Positions 44,480 to 55,362 of a stretch of DNA of 64,000 nt are shown one piece after another (position 1 is the first letter of the stretch; each line of letters starts with the position of its first letter). The notes under the pieces were generated by a model. The model saw only the letters and a list, made by a program, of their open reading frames with translations. It made no database searches and was not told the DNA's origin. The stretch spans positions 17,063,001 to 17,127,000 of the forward strand of contig NC_079885.1 in the NCBI RefSeq assembly GCF_029227915.1, given 5' to 3'. Origin of the DNA: Hydractinia symbiolongicarpus. Its lineage: Eukaryota; Cnidaria; Hydrozoa; Anthoathecata; Hydractiniidae. Made by a program: the position numbers and the translations under genes.

Positions 44480-47400
44480 TTAGCTAGCTAGAAAACATCC
44501 GCATTTGTCACCAACACCTCCATTTGTCCCAAAGAGAAATGGCGTGAAGCAGGCGTGCTCAACTTCCAGTAGTCGTTCAAGGTACTCGCATTTTTTGGCT
44601 TCTTCGTGTCTTCTAAATTGTTTTTGCGTCTCAAGGTTTCTGGAGGATTCTGAATTAACGGGCGTGACTTTAACATCGAAAAATGCAGTATCTCCCGTCC
44701 TCCAAAAACCTTTCGCTTTAACATCCAACCTAGCATCGTCGCTTGTTTTAGCAGTTTTCAAGAAAAATTTTTCATTTGTGATAGACGTTAAACGCGGTTC
44801 TGTTTCTACATCATTGCAGACTTTCTTTAAACACACTGCCAAAAAATCTTTAATGTTGTCGTGTCTGTTTATTACAAATCCACCCTTCTTGAAATTCATT
44901 GCGTGACATTCATTTAATCTTTTGACACACGCACAATATGTTGGTAAGTTTTTGAGTGGCGCATTGTACCATAAGCAAAGAGCGTCTTGGAATTTCTCTT
45001 TGTCAAGGTCTAGGTTTTTCTCCTTAATGGGTAAAGCATTCAACCATCCACTAGCTCCTTTGTCAGATGCCTGATCTACCAGTGATTTTAAGTGATTGGG
45101 TAGTTTTTCGTGAATGGCTTTAACCTCATCTTTTTTCGACATCGTACGTTTTGATTTTACTTCTGCTTTTAATTCGCTTATCGATTTTCGTTACCATTGG
45201 CTTCAGGCATTATATTTTTCTGACTTAAAATTGCATTGACATGTATCTCTGTAATTTTAACGGAGACTTGGTGTTGTTCGGTTGCTATTTATGAAATGGT
45301 TCCAATTCCGAGTCCTCCTTCTGATGGATTCAAGGAGAGGAAGTCTCTATAATTGTTAAATACATCGCATTGGCCTCCGAACAGGGCCGGTAGGAATTTG
45401 TCACTAAGCAACGGGTCAATAGTTCAGTGAATTGCTCAAATCCTTCGATTGTCCGGATGAAATAAGAAAATTTGGATTTGTATCCTTTCGTAAAAGCTGC
45501 ATAAGCAGCCTGCGGTTGGGTGTAGGCGAATTCACACAATGTTTTAAGGTCTTTAGTCCAACTTTCGATCAAATCTCCACAATATCCTCGTCGATAGTCC
45601 TCTGATCCGATAGAGGCACCAAAGGGCCTAAATCCACAGGTAGTGATATTCACTGATTCACCGAATATTGTAGCTGCTTCTGTTGCTAAGTCGTCAAGTT
45701 TGACAATGAGCCAGCATTTTGATTGATTAACATAGTAACTGTAACTTTTGCCAATTTTCGCGAGTTGTTCGTACCACCTCTGCAGTGAACGTAAATTACC
45801 AGCTGCACTTGCATCATCTGAAGCCACACTTGCTTAATGGATTGTTCACACTGTCTCAACGCATCGATAATTTTCACTGTACTCAAGGAGTACCATGGCA
45901 TTGCAAGGGGGTCTCCCTGAGTCGTCCCCTCTTTTGAGAAAATAATATTTCAGCCTGAAACAAATAAGGTCGCTGGTTGACGGTATGTGTTAATCAACTA
46001 CATCGATAAAATTGAGCAAGTTATTCGAATGTTATGTAAAGCAGCTGCTCTGTTTAAACAATTAAACGCATTTCCAGCATCGATGAGTAGTACACCATCA
46101 CTGTCATCCTGCTGGAAGATAAGTCGCATGGCATGTATTGCTGCTTCTGCTCCTGCGCCATGCCCTGCACATGTTTGAAGAGGACCCGCGGATTCCTTTA
46201 TCTCCTGTCTGCAATGGCGACTAATTGTCTTTCCAATAATCCTCCGTAAAACTTCCCCCACTCCTTTGGGCCGCACACCAGGGTTCTTATTAAGAGCTAT
46301 GAAACGACATGACAAAAAACTATCCAACAAGTACGGGTTGGAAGAGCGTGTGGCTTCGTTTCTTGTGAAATTTGCAATTTCTTCACGAAGCGTTTTGCAC
46401 TGACTTCCGAAGGACCTGGAACATAAAATTTGCCGATATAAATCACAGTCCATTTCACTCCAGATCCCTTTGTTCGTAGTGCAGCGTTAAAGATGTGCAT
46501 TTCGTCAATTGCATCGAAGAAATAGGGCGGTATATTTTGCAATAGACCATGAAGGAGACTGTCTTTCTAAATTTCTGCCGCGTCCGGATGCTTAGCTTTA
46601 AGGACTTGCAAAATTTCAGAAGTATATTTTAGAACTCCAAAGAAAGACTCTTTAACCCAAAATTTCAATGCTGCCGATATTTTTCCTTCCATGACCAATT
46701 TCGAAAAAATTCTCGAAATATCATTCGCTATCCTCTGTTTTTTTTGATGTACCAAATTTTCGCTGTATTTGCCTTGCTTCTCGCATTATAATCTCAAAGT
46801 TCCCACTTTGCCATTGCTCCAATCTCATGGTTAAACAAGCTACAATCCCGGACTTAATTTATTGGAAAAGAGGGCCGAATTTCATAGTTCGTCCCACAAG
46901 CAGTTATAAACACTGTTTCTACAAAAGACAAAAGCATTACGAACTTGTCAAAGTTCACTTGTCAATGATCGCACGGATCTTAGGTTATTTGGTTTGTTTC
47001 AAATTCTTAACCCATACTAATTTTTGCTGACGTCAGCACACCCCGTTTCCCCGAATTTTAGCACCTGAGCGGGCCGTCGTGTAGATTGTTCCGAAATGCG
47101 GACATGGCAGAAACTGCCAGTAGCGCATTTTTTACGCTATTTACCTGGCCTACACATCTCCCAAAGCGAAGCTTTTGCAGCCTGCCGGTTGCAGAGTTTT
47201 AAAAAGGCAATTCCATTTGGCCAGTTCGAGAAATAGCCAAAAATCGGCCTTTTCCAATAATATTATGTCCAGCATTGTAGATGGTCTTTTGCTGTGGAAC
47301 GCGGTGACGGTCTTTGGAGCAATAACGTGGGCAATATCATGAATACTTTAATCGCTATTGCATTAAGTTTTGTATTGGCGTTGAATTGTTGCAACCAAAA

Positions 47401-47493
47401 GCTAAGATTATCAATAAACATTTTCCCAGCCTTTCCTGTTGGTACTCTAAACATGTTCTTGTGAAACTTTACGGTCTCACTGTATATGGCCAA
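44480..47493 (-). pseudogene. Non-LTR-type retroelement, copy 2, decayed, with endonuclease-like domain
   Basis: Minus-strand pieces in order: 47263-47493 (PTGKAGKMFIDNL), 46567-46822 (RLEQWQSGNFEIIMREA), 46297-46542, 45998-46453 (RT: KNPGVRPKGVGEVLRRIIGK, LLIDAGNAFNCLNR), 45330-45901 (RT: SDDASA, KCWLIVK) and 44480-45142. The last is a 220-codon frame with HDNIKDF, ARLDVKAKGFW and AFFDVKVTP, whose spaced acidic and Lys residues suggest a PD-(D/E)XK-type nuclease, then LEVEHACFTPFLF. It is the same family as 37.6-40.4 kb, well diverged, and broken by frameshifts and an insertion at about 46858-47261. Confidence 0.75.
46858..47261. mobile_element. Short TIR element (MITE-like) inside RT copy 2
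   Basis: About 400 bp separate two parts of the RT frame that should be contiguous. The ends are imperfect inverted repeats: TTATTGGAAAAGAGGGCCG at the left, against TATTGGAAAAGGCCGATTTT read inward from the right. A GCTGACGTCAGC palindrome lies near 47029. There is no coding capacity. The target duplication is not clear. Confidence 0.45.
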
Positions 47494-48282
47494 ATCTCAC
47501 TGTAAATGGCCACACACCCACATGCACGTTTCTCTTTTTTAGTGAGCGCATGTAATTCTACAGCTGCAGAAAAAACATTAAGCTACCAACGACCTAAGTC
47601 GACATTAAAACGTGTTCTGGTAATCCTTGCAACAAAGAAAAAGAAAAGGCATTTTTCTAGAATACTTTGATTTATCCATTAACTGTTAAATGGAAAATTC
47701 AACACCACTAAAATAACATCAGCCGTCAAATAAAGTAAAGGCCGGCCCCCACTTACACGCGCGATCTTACACACAAGAGTTGAAACAACTTCCACTTCCA
47801 GACGTACAAAATATGCGCGCTAGCTTTCGCTTTTTGCTAAATAAAAACAATAGACTGCCGTGATTACGGTTGTAAGAGGAGGCCGGCTCTAGTGATTTGA
47901 ATTAGCACCCAACGCTTTTGAATATGTGCCATGTAAATTCCTCAAATTTTCGTAAGCCGCCCCATCTATAAACAAGAAGCACTGATTATGATGATTATTC
48001 CGTTTTTTTGTGTATATGGATTTTATAGCATTTTCATGATGTCAATTTTTTTGCAAACATTAGCTATTTTATCGAGTCACTCAAGTTTCAAATTTCATCA
48101 AACTTTGCAAGATCTATTTTTCGCAAATCATTCTGCGCACCAAATCTTTTGCAAAATAAAGCAAGAACTAGAACCTATCTTTAAAATTCCTAACGTTAAA
48201 GTAACAACTAGGAAAAAATATTAAAATAACAGGAAGGTACCATGAAAAAATTGTCTTCACGAAAGATTATTGGTATACACCT
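47494..48282. other. Non-coding region
   Basis: No gene seen. A short segment at about 47740-47890 begins AAGGCCGGCCCCC and ends GAGGCCGGCTCT, a possible tiny TIR element. Confidence 0.3.
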
Positions 48283-48660
48283 TTAAATAGTTTGTTGTTG
48301 CCTATAAAATAATTTAACATCCTCACACCACTTTCCCCATTTTCTCAACGTTTTAGCGTTTGCACTTCTAAATTTATTGCGCAGCGTATGCACACAGTAC
48401 TTCAAATCATTGACATTCATCTTCTTTATTATGTCAAGCCACGGATGGTCAGATACTGCCAATTTGTCATGTAGCTCTAAAATAGTGAACGACTTCATAT
48501 TATACTCGTTTGCGTAATCAGTACGAACGACGATATCACGAAAAATATTGGTTAGGGCCAAGTATGTCTTTCTCCCAAATCTTCCGGAGGGACAAAAATC
48601 GTCAAGTTTGGCCATATCTTCGTCATCCAGGCGTTTTCTCTTATTTTGTTTCCGTAACGG
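48283..48660 (-). CDS. Candidate terminal exon of an unrecognised gene
   Basis: The frame enters at 48660 after a sequence that reads as an intron 3' end on the minus strand (TATTATAATATCCATAG). It encodes a basic patch (KQNKRKRLDDEDMAKLDDF) and then about 105 residues of regular alpha-helical composition (CPSGRFGRKTYLALTNIF and onward) to a stop at 48283. The basic patch resembles a nuclear localisation signal. I do not recognise the domain. No upstream exon was found by eye. It may be a host exon or a fragment of a transposon gene. Confidence 0.35.
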   Translation of the reverse strand, partial: PLRKQNKRKRLDDEDMAKLDDFCPSGRFGRKTYLALTNIFRDIVVRTDYANEYNMKSFTILELHDKLAVSDHPWLDIIKKMNVNDLKYCVHTLRNKFRSANAKTLRKWGKWCEDVKLFYRQQQTI

Positions 48661-49479
48661 CTATGGATATTATAATAAAGTTAGACAGTTTTAATCTATA
48701 AATTTCTACAGAAACTGTTTTCAAGTTTGTTTTTAATTATTATTTTAGGGTGGTTATAAAACTTTAAATTTTTCAAAATATTTCTTGGAAAGGCGGGCTG
48801 GCTCGCTTTTCTTTTGAACACATGTTTTATATAAGGTTTTCTGAACAATAGCAAGATGCCGAGTCAGCCAGGTCAACCGAACCTGCATATGCGCAGTTCA
48901 TAACTCGTCTCCATATGCACAGCCTCGAAGTTTACAAATTACCACCGAACTATTTTAATTTTGTAAACAAAAGAAAAAAATGGAGAGAAAAAAGTGCGGG
49001 TAAAAGCACCTTAACGAGCTCCTCGTCGTTCTCACATTCAAGTTCTTCGCTCAAATTTTGTGACTCTGGATTGTACGCATCATTTGACTTAAGTAACAAA
49101 TAAATAAATAAAACACACATGCATGCACTAAAATTTAAAATGTACAAAATAGAAAAGTTTTTAGGAGCGCTTATTGCTGTTTACCAGTTCACGATTGCAT
49201 TGAACTAAGTTTGGATTGCAATGAAAAAATGGCCTTAGATTTCTGTTATTGTTAAAATTATGGCTTGACCTAAAGTTCGCGTAAAATAGAGGGCTCCAAA
49301 ATAGTACATCAACACGAAAGTAGGTGAATTAAGATTTTTAACATATTTAAGTAATTGTTGAAATCAGTAATACGAACCGTGGATGGAGCATTAGCTAAAT
49401 CTGTCTTTTGCAATGGAAATTTACATTCCTCCTGAAATAAATTCTTTAAAAAAGGACTGAAAATTAGATTAGAAAATTA
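48661..49479. other. Non-coding region
   Basis: No supported feature. Confidence 0.35.
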
Positions 49480-49712
49480 GTGGCGCCGTAGATTAGTGGT
49501 TATGTGGCGCCGTAGATTAGTGGTTATGTGGCGCCGTAGATTAGTGGTTATAGCTCTCGTACTCTGTGCGGGAGACCGGGGTTCGATTCCTCTTGACGGC
49601 GATTCAACATGGGCGAGTGAATGTTACCATAGCATATAATAGACAGGGTATATCCCTCGATATTAGTGAGGCTAGCCATGCAAAATATGCAAATCTGTCT
49701 ATCTATCTAGAC
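49480..49712 (+). mobile_element. tRNA-derived SINE, copy C, with tripled head
   Basis: Three perfect 24-bp copies of GTGGCGCCGTAGATTAGTGG plus TTAT start at 49480, 49504 and 49528. The last continues into a tRNA-like body (GTGCGGGAGACCGGGGTTCG, GATTCC) with a good B box, then the family tail AATAGACAGGGTATATCCC, TTAGTGAGGCTAGCCATGC. The acceptor-like halves CGCCGT and ACGGCG still pair, but the anticodon arm does not give a 7-base loop with T33, so this is not a working tRNA gene. Confidence 0.6.
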
Positions 49713-50530
49713 AATGACTTTCATAATCAAATGAGCATTGAATATCTACATCTCTTATAGGTTTGGTTTTGCAAGTATCTACACAATAAGCAGGTTAGAT
49801 TTTAAAAAATAATCTTAACGCATATTTAGTGCAACAGCTGGCCAGTTGAAATTATTTTTATATTTTATAAATTTTTATTTTGGGCATTTATAATTAAGCT
49901 ACGCAAAGCTTTAAGGAAGATATTGTAATATGTATGTTATTTATGCCGAAAGTTAAGTGTTTTGTTAAAGAAGAACCACAGTTAATTCACAAAGCGTGTT
50001 CTTCAAGGCTCGATGCTTGATTAACATCGTTCTTATTAAGCTTTATATCATAGGTTACTAAAGTTTGGAAAGTTTCGTTACTATTGGCGGTATTTATCCT
50101 TTATTAAAAATATCCTTCATTTGAAAGAAGTTTTAACCAATAGCTATAAATCATGTTAAAGTTACCTTTTTTCTCCACCAGAGATTTTTTCTATGATGGT
50201 ATGTCTTTGTCGGCAAAGAGACACAAAAAAGGCGAACTTCTGACGATGAATTTATTCATCACACAGTTCGGAAATGCAGAATCATTGACATATTTGCAAA
50301 TAGGTTCCGTATTGGTTGCATCAACACTAAATTAAATAGACATAACATATTTCAAAGAGACAAATGCAACGATTTGGTTTCAAATCGCTGACATGCCGAG
50401 GCAGTTTGTTTGTTTTGGACAAAAAAAGGTTTTTATACCTTCGCTATTTTTATACTGTGTGTTTTTTGTTTTGTTTTCCGTGAAAATTTATAACATTCAA
50501 TTCAATTTGTCTCACAGAAAATTAGAAGCA
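49713..50530. other. Non-coding AT-rich region
   Basis: No supported feature. Confidence 0.35.
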
Positions 50531-50992
50531 TTTAGTACAGCACATAATGTGTAGTAAAGCATAGCATATTTAGTACAGCACATAATGTATAGTAAAGCAT
50601 AGCATATTTAGTACAGCACATAATGTATAGTAAAGCATAGCATATTTAGTACAGCACATAATGTATAGTAAAGCATAGCATATTTAGTACAGCACATAAT
50701 GTATAGTAAAGCATAGCATATTTAGTACACCACATAATGTATAGTAAAGCATAGCATATTTAGTACAGCACATAATGTATAGTAAAGCATAGCATATTTA
50801 GTACAGCACATAATATATAGTAAAGCATAGCATATTTAGTACAGCACATAATGTATAGTAAAGCATAGCATATTTAGTACAGCACATAATGTATAGTAAA
50901 GCATAGCATATTTAGTACAGCACATAATGTATAGTAAAGCATAGCATATTTAGTACAGCACATAATGTATAGTAAAGCATAGCATATTTTGT
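50531..50992 (+). repeat. 38-bp tandem satellite, about 12 copies
   Basis: The unit TTTAGTACAGCACATAATGT continues ATAGTAAAGCATAGCATA, total 38 bp. Unit starts lie every 38 bases from 50531 to 50949, and a degenerate thirteenth begins at 50987. Copies are nearly identical: GTGTAG in the first, ACACCAC in the sixth, ATATATAG in the eighth. Such homogeneity points to recent amplification. Confidence 0.95.
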
Positions 50993-51786
50993 ATAGCACA
51001 GCTTATACTGGTTTTCTTTAAAGAATTAAATCTAGCATTGATTACCATAGTGTTTCTTTTCTCTCGTTCTTTTTATGATAAAAAAAGTAGAGAAAACAGC
51101 CGGAACCATCCTCTTCGTATCGCGTTTCGTTCTTCTCAGCTTCGTCTTTGGAGAGTAACTGCCCTTTGTACTAAAGAAGGAACTCCCCTTTCTTAAAGCT
51201 TTTGATTGAAAATATCCCAAAACCTAAGAAATATAAAAAAAAGAATGCAAACAGTATACGTGTAATAATATTCTACTGTATTAAACTAATCTTTGACACT
51301 AGCTAACTATCATACCAATGTCGTCGTTAATAAAAACGTTTTCAAATCCGTCTTGGTCAATGCCGAGTTCTACAAATCTTCTCTCTTTCTTCTGTTCATC
51401 TTCTATATAAACTTTTCCAATACTTATAAATCCGCACTAAATTTGCATGAACTATTAACTCTAAGATGCATTTTAACTAACTTTTCTTCTACCACCATAT
51501 TCAAAGAATAATTTAATGTTGTAGAACCTTATGATTAGACTCACTAAAATTAGTTCTTATGTTATAAACAAAACTTTCTTTCTAAAACTGCTAATTTGAA
51601 TCATGAAATACACGACCCCTTAAAATGAAGGTTTTTAGAAGCAAAAGTATTGTGTAAACAGCAGATAAGGATTAAAATTTGCTAAATCCTTTCTTTTACT
51701 TAATGTAATACCAAAACGAAATAGATTGAATAAAGGCCTTGAACAGGCATAATCCTGCTTATTCTATTCAGTGAGGAAACAAGACA
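50993..51786. other. Non-coding region
   Basis: Short ORFs only, none convincing. Confidence 0.3.
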
Positions 51787-52335
51787 ATGATTAGAGGTGA
51801 TCACGTCACTTTTTGTTCTGGGAAAATTGAATTAAGTTTAATATTTTTTCGCGAGCTAGCAAGACAGGACAATAACGAGGCAAGCATGTTTCGTATCACA
51901 GGTACAATGGAAATATTACGTCGGTATGAATTGTTATTAGGACATATATCATCAAACGCCCTTTATTACAAGCAGATAATAATTCCAATGTTTATATCTT
52001 TAAAAAATGGCATTTCTACAAAGCAAAGAACATACCGAAGCTGTATTCTCCATTACGGAGTTTCATACCGCGCAGGTCTTGGCACTAGCGAAGCGCTTGT
52101 AGGGATATCCCCCGCAGACCGTAAGGCATTTGCTAAGAAAAACATGCAGTACGAAGAGAATTATTCACTTTTTCCTTTGTATTTTTACTTTTTAAACTGG
52201 TGCGATATATTGATTTTACAATTATTTAAAGGAAGGATACTCAGTATTGACTTAAGATTGTATATTATGAAGGTTCAAGACCTAAACTTGGTTATTAATT
52301 TAACTGCTTCAAGTTGTGGGGTACACTCATCATGA
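51787..52335 (+). CDS. 182-codon ORF of unknown status
   Basis: An open frame from MIRGDHVTFCSG to SCGVHSS. Its first ~120 residues have a plausible protein composition, including RITGTMEILRRYELL and RTYRSCILHYGVSYRAGLG. The last third is hydrophobic and AT-driven. No motif is recognised. It could be a decayed exon or chance; the length is notable for DNA this AT-rich. Confidence 0.25.
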   Translation: MIRGDHVTFCSGKIELSLIFFRELARQDNNEASMFRITGTMEILRRYELLLGHISSNALYYKQIIIPMFISLKNGISTKQRTYRSCILHYGVSYRAGLGTSEALVGISPADRKAFAKKNMQYEENYSLFPLYFYFLNWCDILILQLFKGRILSIDLRLYIMKVQDLNLVINLTASSCGVHSS

Positions 52336-53195
52336 AAAGTTGGCAATCAAAAGAGAAAGAAACCTTATTTTGGTAGCTAGTTACATCACAAGTTTTAATA
52401 GTCTTAAAAATATCACAGTGCTGATCAAAGAGTGATTGCTAGCATGTCATTCGAAATTTATATAGCTACTAGTAAAGCCAAAATAATGTAGCTTATTAAA
52501 CACATTAAAGAAAACAATGGGTTTTTTTCTAAACTAATAGTTTCATGCTCATTAAACAGATACCTAGCTAGCTATAATATTAAAAAACAATTCCAAAATT
52601 TATTATTTTGTGTTTGCTAGAAACTTTATTTAACTAACCAGGGCGGAGCTACAGTACCGCCTGCGTGTAACTTTACATGTACGCGAGTTTTACGACCTCA
52701 TGTAACGATCTCATGTCTACATAAAGAACGTTCACATATCTTTTGTTTACACACGAACTTAATTGCTTTCTATTGTTATTGTCGTGCGCGAGTCATAACA
52801 ATAAGATTTGGTGAATCCTTTTGTTGTCACATGTAACATGCATGTTATTGTTTAAAAGTGTTAAAGATCACGAAGGCTATTGAAATATATTATTTAGAAA
52901 AATGAACGAACATAACACTAAATTTAAAAAAAAACTAATGTTGCTACTTTTTAAAACTTTTAGTAATAATTCTTTATCATCGAAGCATATTTTTTAACAT
53001 GCAAAACTTTTAAAAGTTCTTCTTATAAAAAGCAACGTTTAACAGCGCAAACGGAAAAACCCTACTTTCAGGACTTTCCCCTTTACGATAAGATTTTGAA
53101 AACAAATTAAATTTCAATACCGAAGAAAGAAAAATCTAAAAATCTAACTTTTGGCGTTCTTGACAGATCTAATTGTGAGAACATTTTTTTTTGCG
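52336..53195. other. Non-coding AT-rich region
   Basis: No supported feature. Confidence 0.3.
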
Positions 53196-53340
53196 ATGCG
53201 ATCTAAAAAAGCTTTTCTATCGCCGTTTTTCGTTCTTAAATTATTAAAACGCGATCTAAAAAAGCGTTTCTATCGCCGCTTTTCGTTCTTAAACTTTTAA
53301 AATGCGATCTAACAAAGTTTTTTAATCGCCGCTTTTCTAT
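53196..53340 (+). repeat. 53-bp tandem repeat, about three copies
   Basis: Units begin GCGATCTAAAAAAGC, followed by TTTTCTATCGCCG, TTTTTCGTTCTTAAA and an ATTATTAAAAC-like end, near 53197, 53250 and 53303. They are diverged by several substitutions. Confidence 0.8.
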
Positions 53341-53521
53341 AATTATTTTGCTGTGTTATAAAGTCGAGAGTATCAAAAAACAATATGTAGAAAACATTTT
53401 TTTTTTAACTTTTTATATATATACAAGTTCTCAAAAAATAAAAAAACTTAAAAAAAATACAATTATGCTGAATTAAAATCAATGTCACTTTCATTATGTT
53501 TTTTTCTGTTTAAATATTCAT

Positions 53522-53836
53522 TCATGCTATTTTTAGCTTCACACCAAACAGCTTTCTTCCGACCTCACTAACAGAATAAATGTTAAATAGAATATTTTTA
53601 ATATATTCCACTTTAGCCACATTTAAAGGTTCTTTCGTTATCACTTGTCCGTTTTTAACAATACTTGTTCCATACATGCTGCGTCCCTGCCTTTCTGAAA
53701 ACGGGAAAATCCGTCGCATCAATCTTTGCGCAAAAATTTTTTCGGAATGCGAACGGTTTTTGATGTTGACAATTTCCATGTTGCTCAACATCCAATTGTT
53801 TTGCGCGGTAGTCTGGGTCGAAGTTGGAAAGAACGG
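53522..53836 (-). CDS. Candidate terminal exon encoding a BEN-like domain
   Basis: After a minus-strand intron-like 3' end (CCTCCCTTTATCCGTCAG), the frame runs from 53836 to the stop at 53522. The segment FAQRLMRRIFPFSERQGRSM, then KEPLNVAKVEYIKNILF, fits the pattern of a BEN domain, the helical DNA- or protein-binding module of chromatin regulators: conserved A-x-x-L/M, a mid-domain G, then a K-x-x-L-x-x-x-K/R helix. The domain fills most of the exon, with a short C-terminal tail. No upstream exon is assigned. The sequence could belong to a host regulator or to a transposon. Confidence 0.45.
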   Translation of the reverse strand, partial: PFFPTSTQTTAQNNWMLSNMEIVNIKNRSHSEKIFAQRLMRRIFPFSERQGRSMYGTSIVKNGQVITKEPLNVAKVEYIKNILFNIYSVSEVGRKLFGVKLKIA

Positions 53837-54711
53837 CTGACGGATAAAGGGAGGATAAAAAGGATGGTTACATTTTTTATAAAACAAATTAAAAATTGTC
53901 AAAAAGCTGGCTGTATCTGTCTCGTTGTAGTTCTTGTTAGCTAGTGGTCACACTAGGTCACTCATATATATCGTAGCCTTATTCATACAGTAATCAGATA
54001 TATAGGTGGGTAAGTGCCCAGATGCTAAAAATAGGATAATAAAAAGTCATTTCTAATATCACTCAACTTAACAGTGCAATTCAAACACCAACTTAGCCTT
54101 AAAAATTGCTACGCCTCAATTTTGCATTGGAATAATTTTAATCTGTAAAGTAAAAAAGTTTCGACCGCTACGAAATATAAAATAAAATAACATACTGTGG
54201 TTAAGATAAACAAATTTAATGAAAAATAACTTTTTAAACAAATTTAGTGACTTTAACTGTTTTCGTCAAATATTTTCGGTTGCCAAATTTTTCTTTTGTC
54301 AATGTAGCTACCAAAATTACTATAGCTATCACAAAATTGTAAAAGTGGACCTTGCCTAAATTTATTCTTGCATTTTACCAAAATTAAGAACACAGTGTAA
54401 CATGCTATTATATATATCCCTTCCTAGCTAGTTATGTAATATTTATATACAATAAGTCAAAGCCAGTCATTATATCATTGAAGTGTGTATTTTATTTTCA
54501 GTCGATTTCATCTGTGCTCTTTTTTATATAACTAGTTAGCTATACTTTGCAAATAAATCCTTTATTAAATCCTCTTCCACGTTAATCCATGTCAAACTTG
54601 CAGATCCATATATAGCTGGCTAGCTATAGCTTTACTGTAAAAAAACTTCCTTTAAAGCTTACCTCCCACTTTAAAAAAAGTATGCGAAAATCAACTCAAA
54701 ATATTGTACTA
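53837..54711. other. Non-coding AT-rich region
   Basis: No supported feature. It may be intronic to the exon-like segments on either side. Confidence 0.3.
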
Positions 54712-54924
54712 TTAACGAAAAAAAAATTCTTTTGTACCTATTTTGATTTGTTCGCAAGATATTCGTTGTTGAAGTTGTAAAATATTAGCTGAAGAAGAAG
54801 CTTCGTGCCAGTCGCCATCTTGTGTCCTGATTGTAAATAAAATTCCTTCACGGAGGGCTTGTGACGTCAACTCCCGGATGATAATTTCGCTGACTCTGCC
54901 GTTGGCCCATGTTTTTATATACAA
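54712..54924 (-). CDS. Candidate exon of an unrecognised gene
   Basis: The frame KTWANGRVSEIIIRELTSQA is regular and protein-like for about 55 residues. It ends near a possible minus-strand donor (AAATAG|GTACAA near 54739), after which translation degenerates. The phase does not match the BEN-like exon at 53836 in a simple way, so I do not join them. Confidence 0.25.
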   Translation of the reverse strand: MYIKTWANGRVSEIIIRELTSQALREGILFTIRTQDGDWHEASSSANILQLQQRISCEQIKIGTKEFFFR

Positions 54925-55187
54925 AGCGGTTTTTTATAATATGACAAAGCGGTTGTTGTTTTTTCAACATTTGTAACGGGTACTGAAGATGAGTTTGCAA
55001 CAGGTATATACTGAAGATAAGTAAACACTTGTTTTTTACTTCCCTTTTTAAAACTGAGTTCCCGTGAAAAAGTTGTGGGCTTTCTTAGTTTTGAAGTTTC
55101 GGCCAGTAAAAAGTCTACAAAACTTGACAGTGATTCAGACTCTAGCTGGGAAAGCTGATATGAGGATGCGAATGGAAGTTGAAGCAA
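54915..55187 (-). CDS. Candidate exon of an unrecognised gene, upstream of the previous one
   Basis: Ninety codons, Ser-rich at the start (SYQLSQLESESLSSFVDFLL) with a Lys-rich middle. The 3' part overlaps a short direct repeat (GACAAAGCGGTT / ACAAAGCGGTTTT). Protein-like, but no family is recognised. Confidence 0.2.
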   Translation of the reverse strand: MLQLPFASSYQLSQLESESLSSFVDFLLAETSKLRKPTTFSRELSFKKGSKKQVFTYLQYIPVANSSSVPVTNVEKTTTALSYYKKPLCI

Positions 55188-55362
55188 TAGCTTAGTAGTG
55201 AACCGTGGCCTTTTTAGCTATTCCAATGCTCTCAGAACGAGATTGGCTCTTTCTGACTTATGTAGAGACTTCAATGCCCACAGGAGACGGGTCGCGGCGC
55301 CGGAAAGTATATTTTAAAGTGAGAAAGAAGTCTGTATAATCTGTACAAAATAAAGAGACAAA

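Noticed and set aside
49528-49605. Functional tRNA gene
   Set aside because: B box is good and acceptor halves pair, but the anticodon arm lacks a normal 7-base loop, the head is tripled, and a SINE tail follows.
50531-50992. CRISPR-like array
   Set aside because: Units are contiguous 38-bp repeats with no variable spacers, in a eukaryotic context.
9780-55200. The 46-kb interval as one giant insertion inside a single virus-like element
   Set aside because: The two flanking blocks do not break within one gene and no matching junction or duplication was found, so this remains unsupported.
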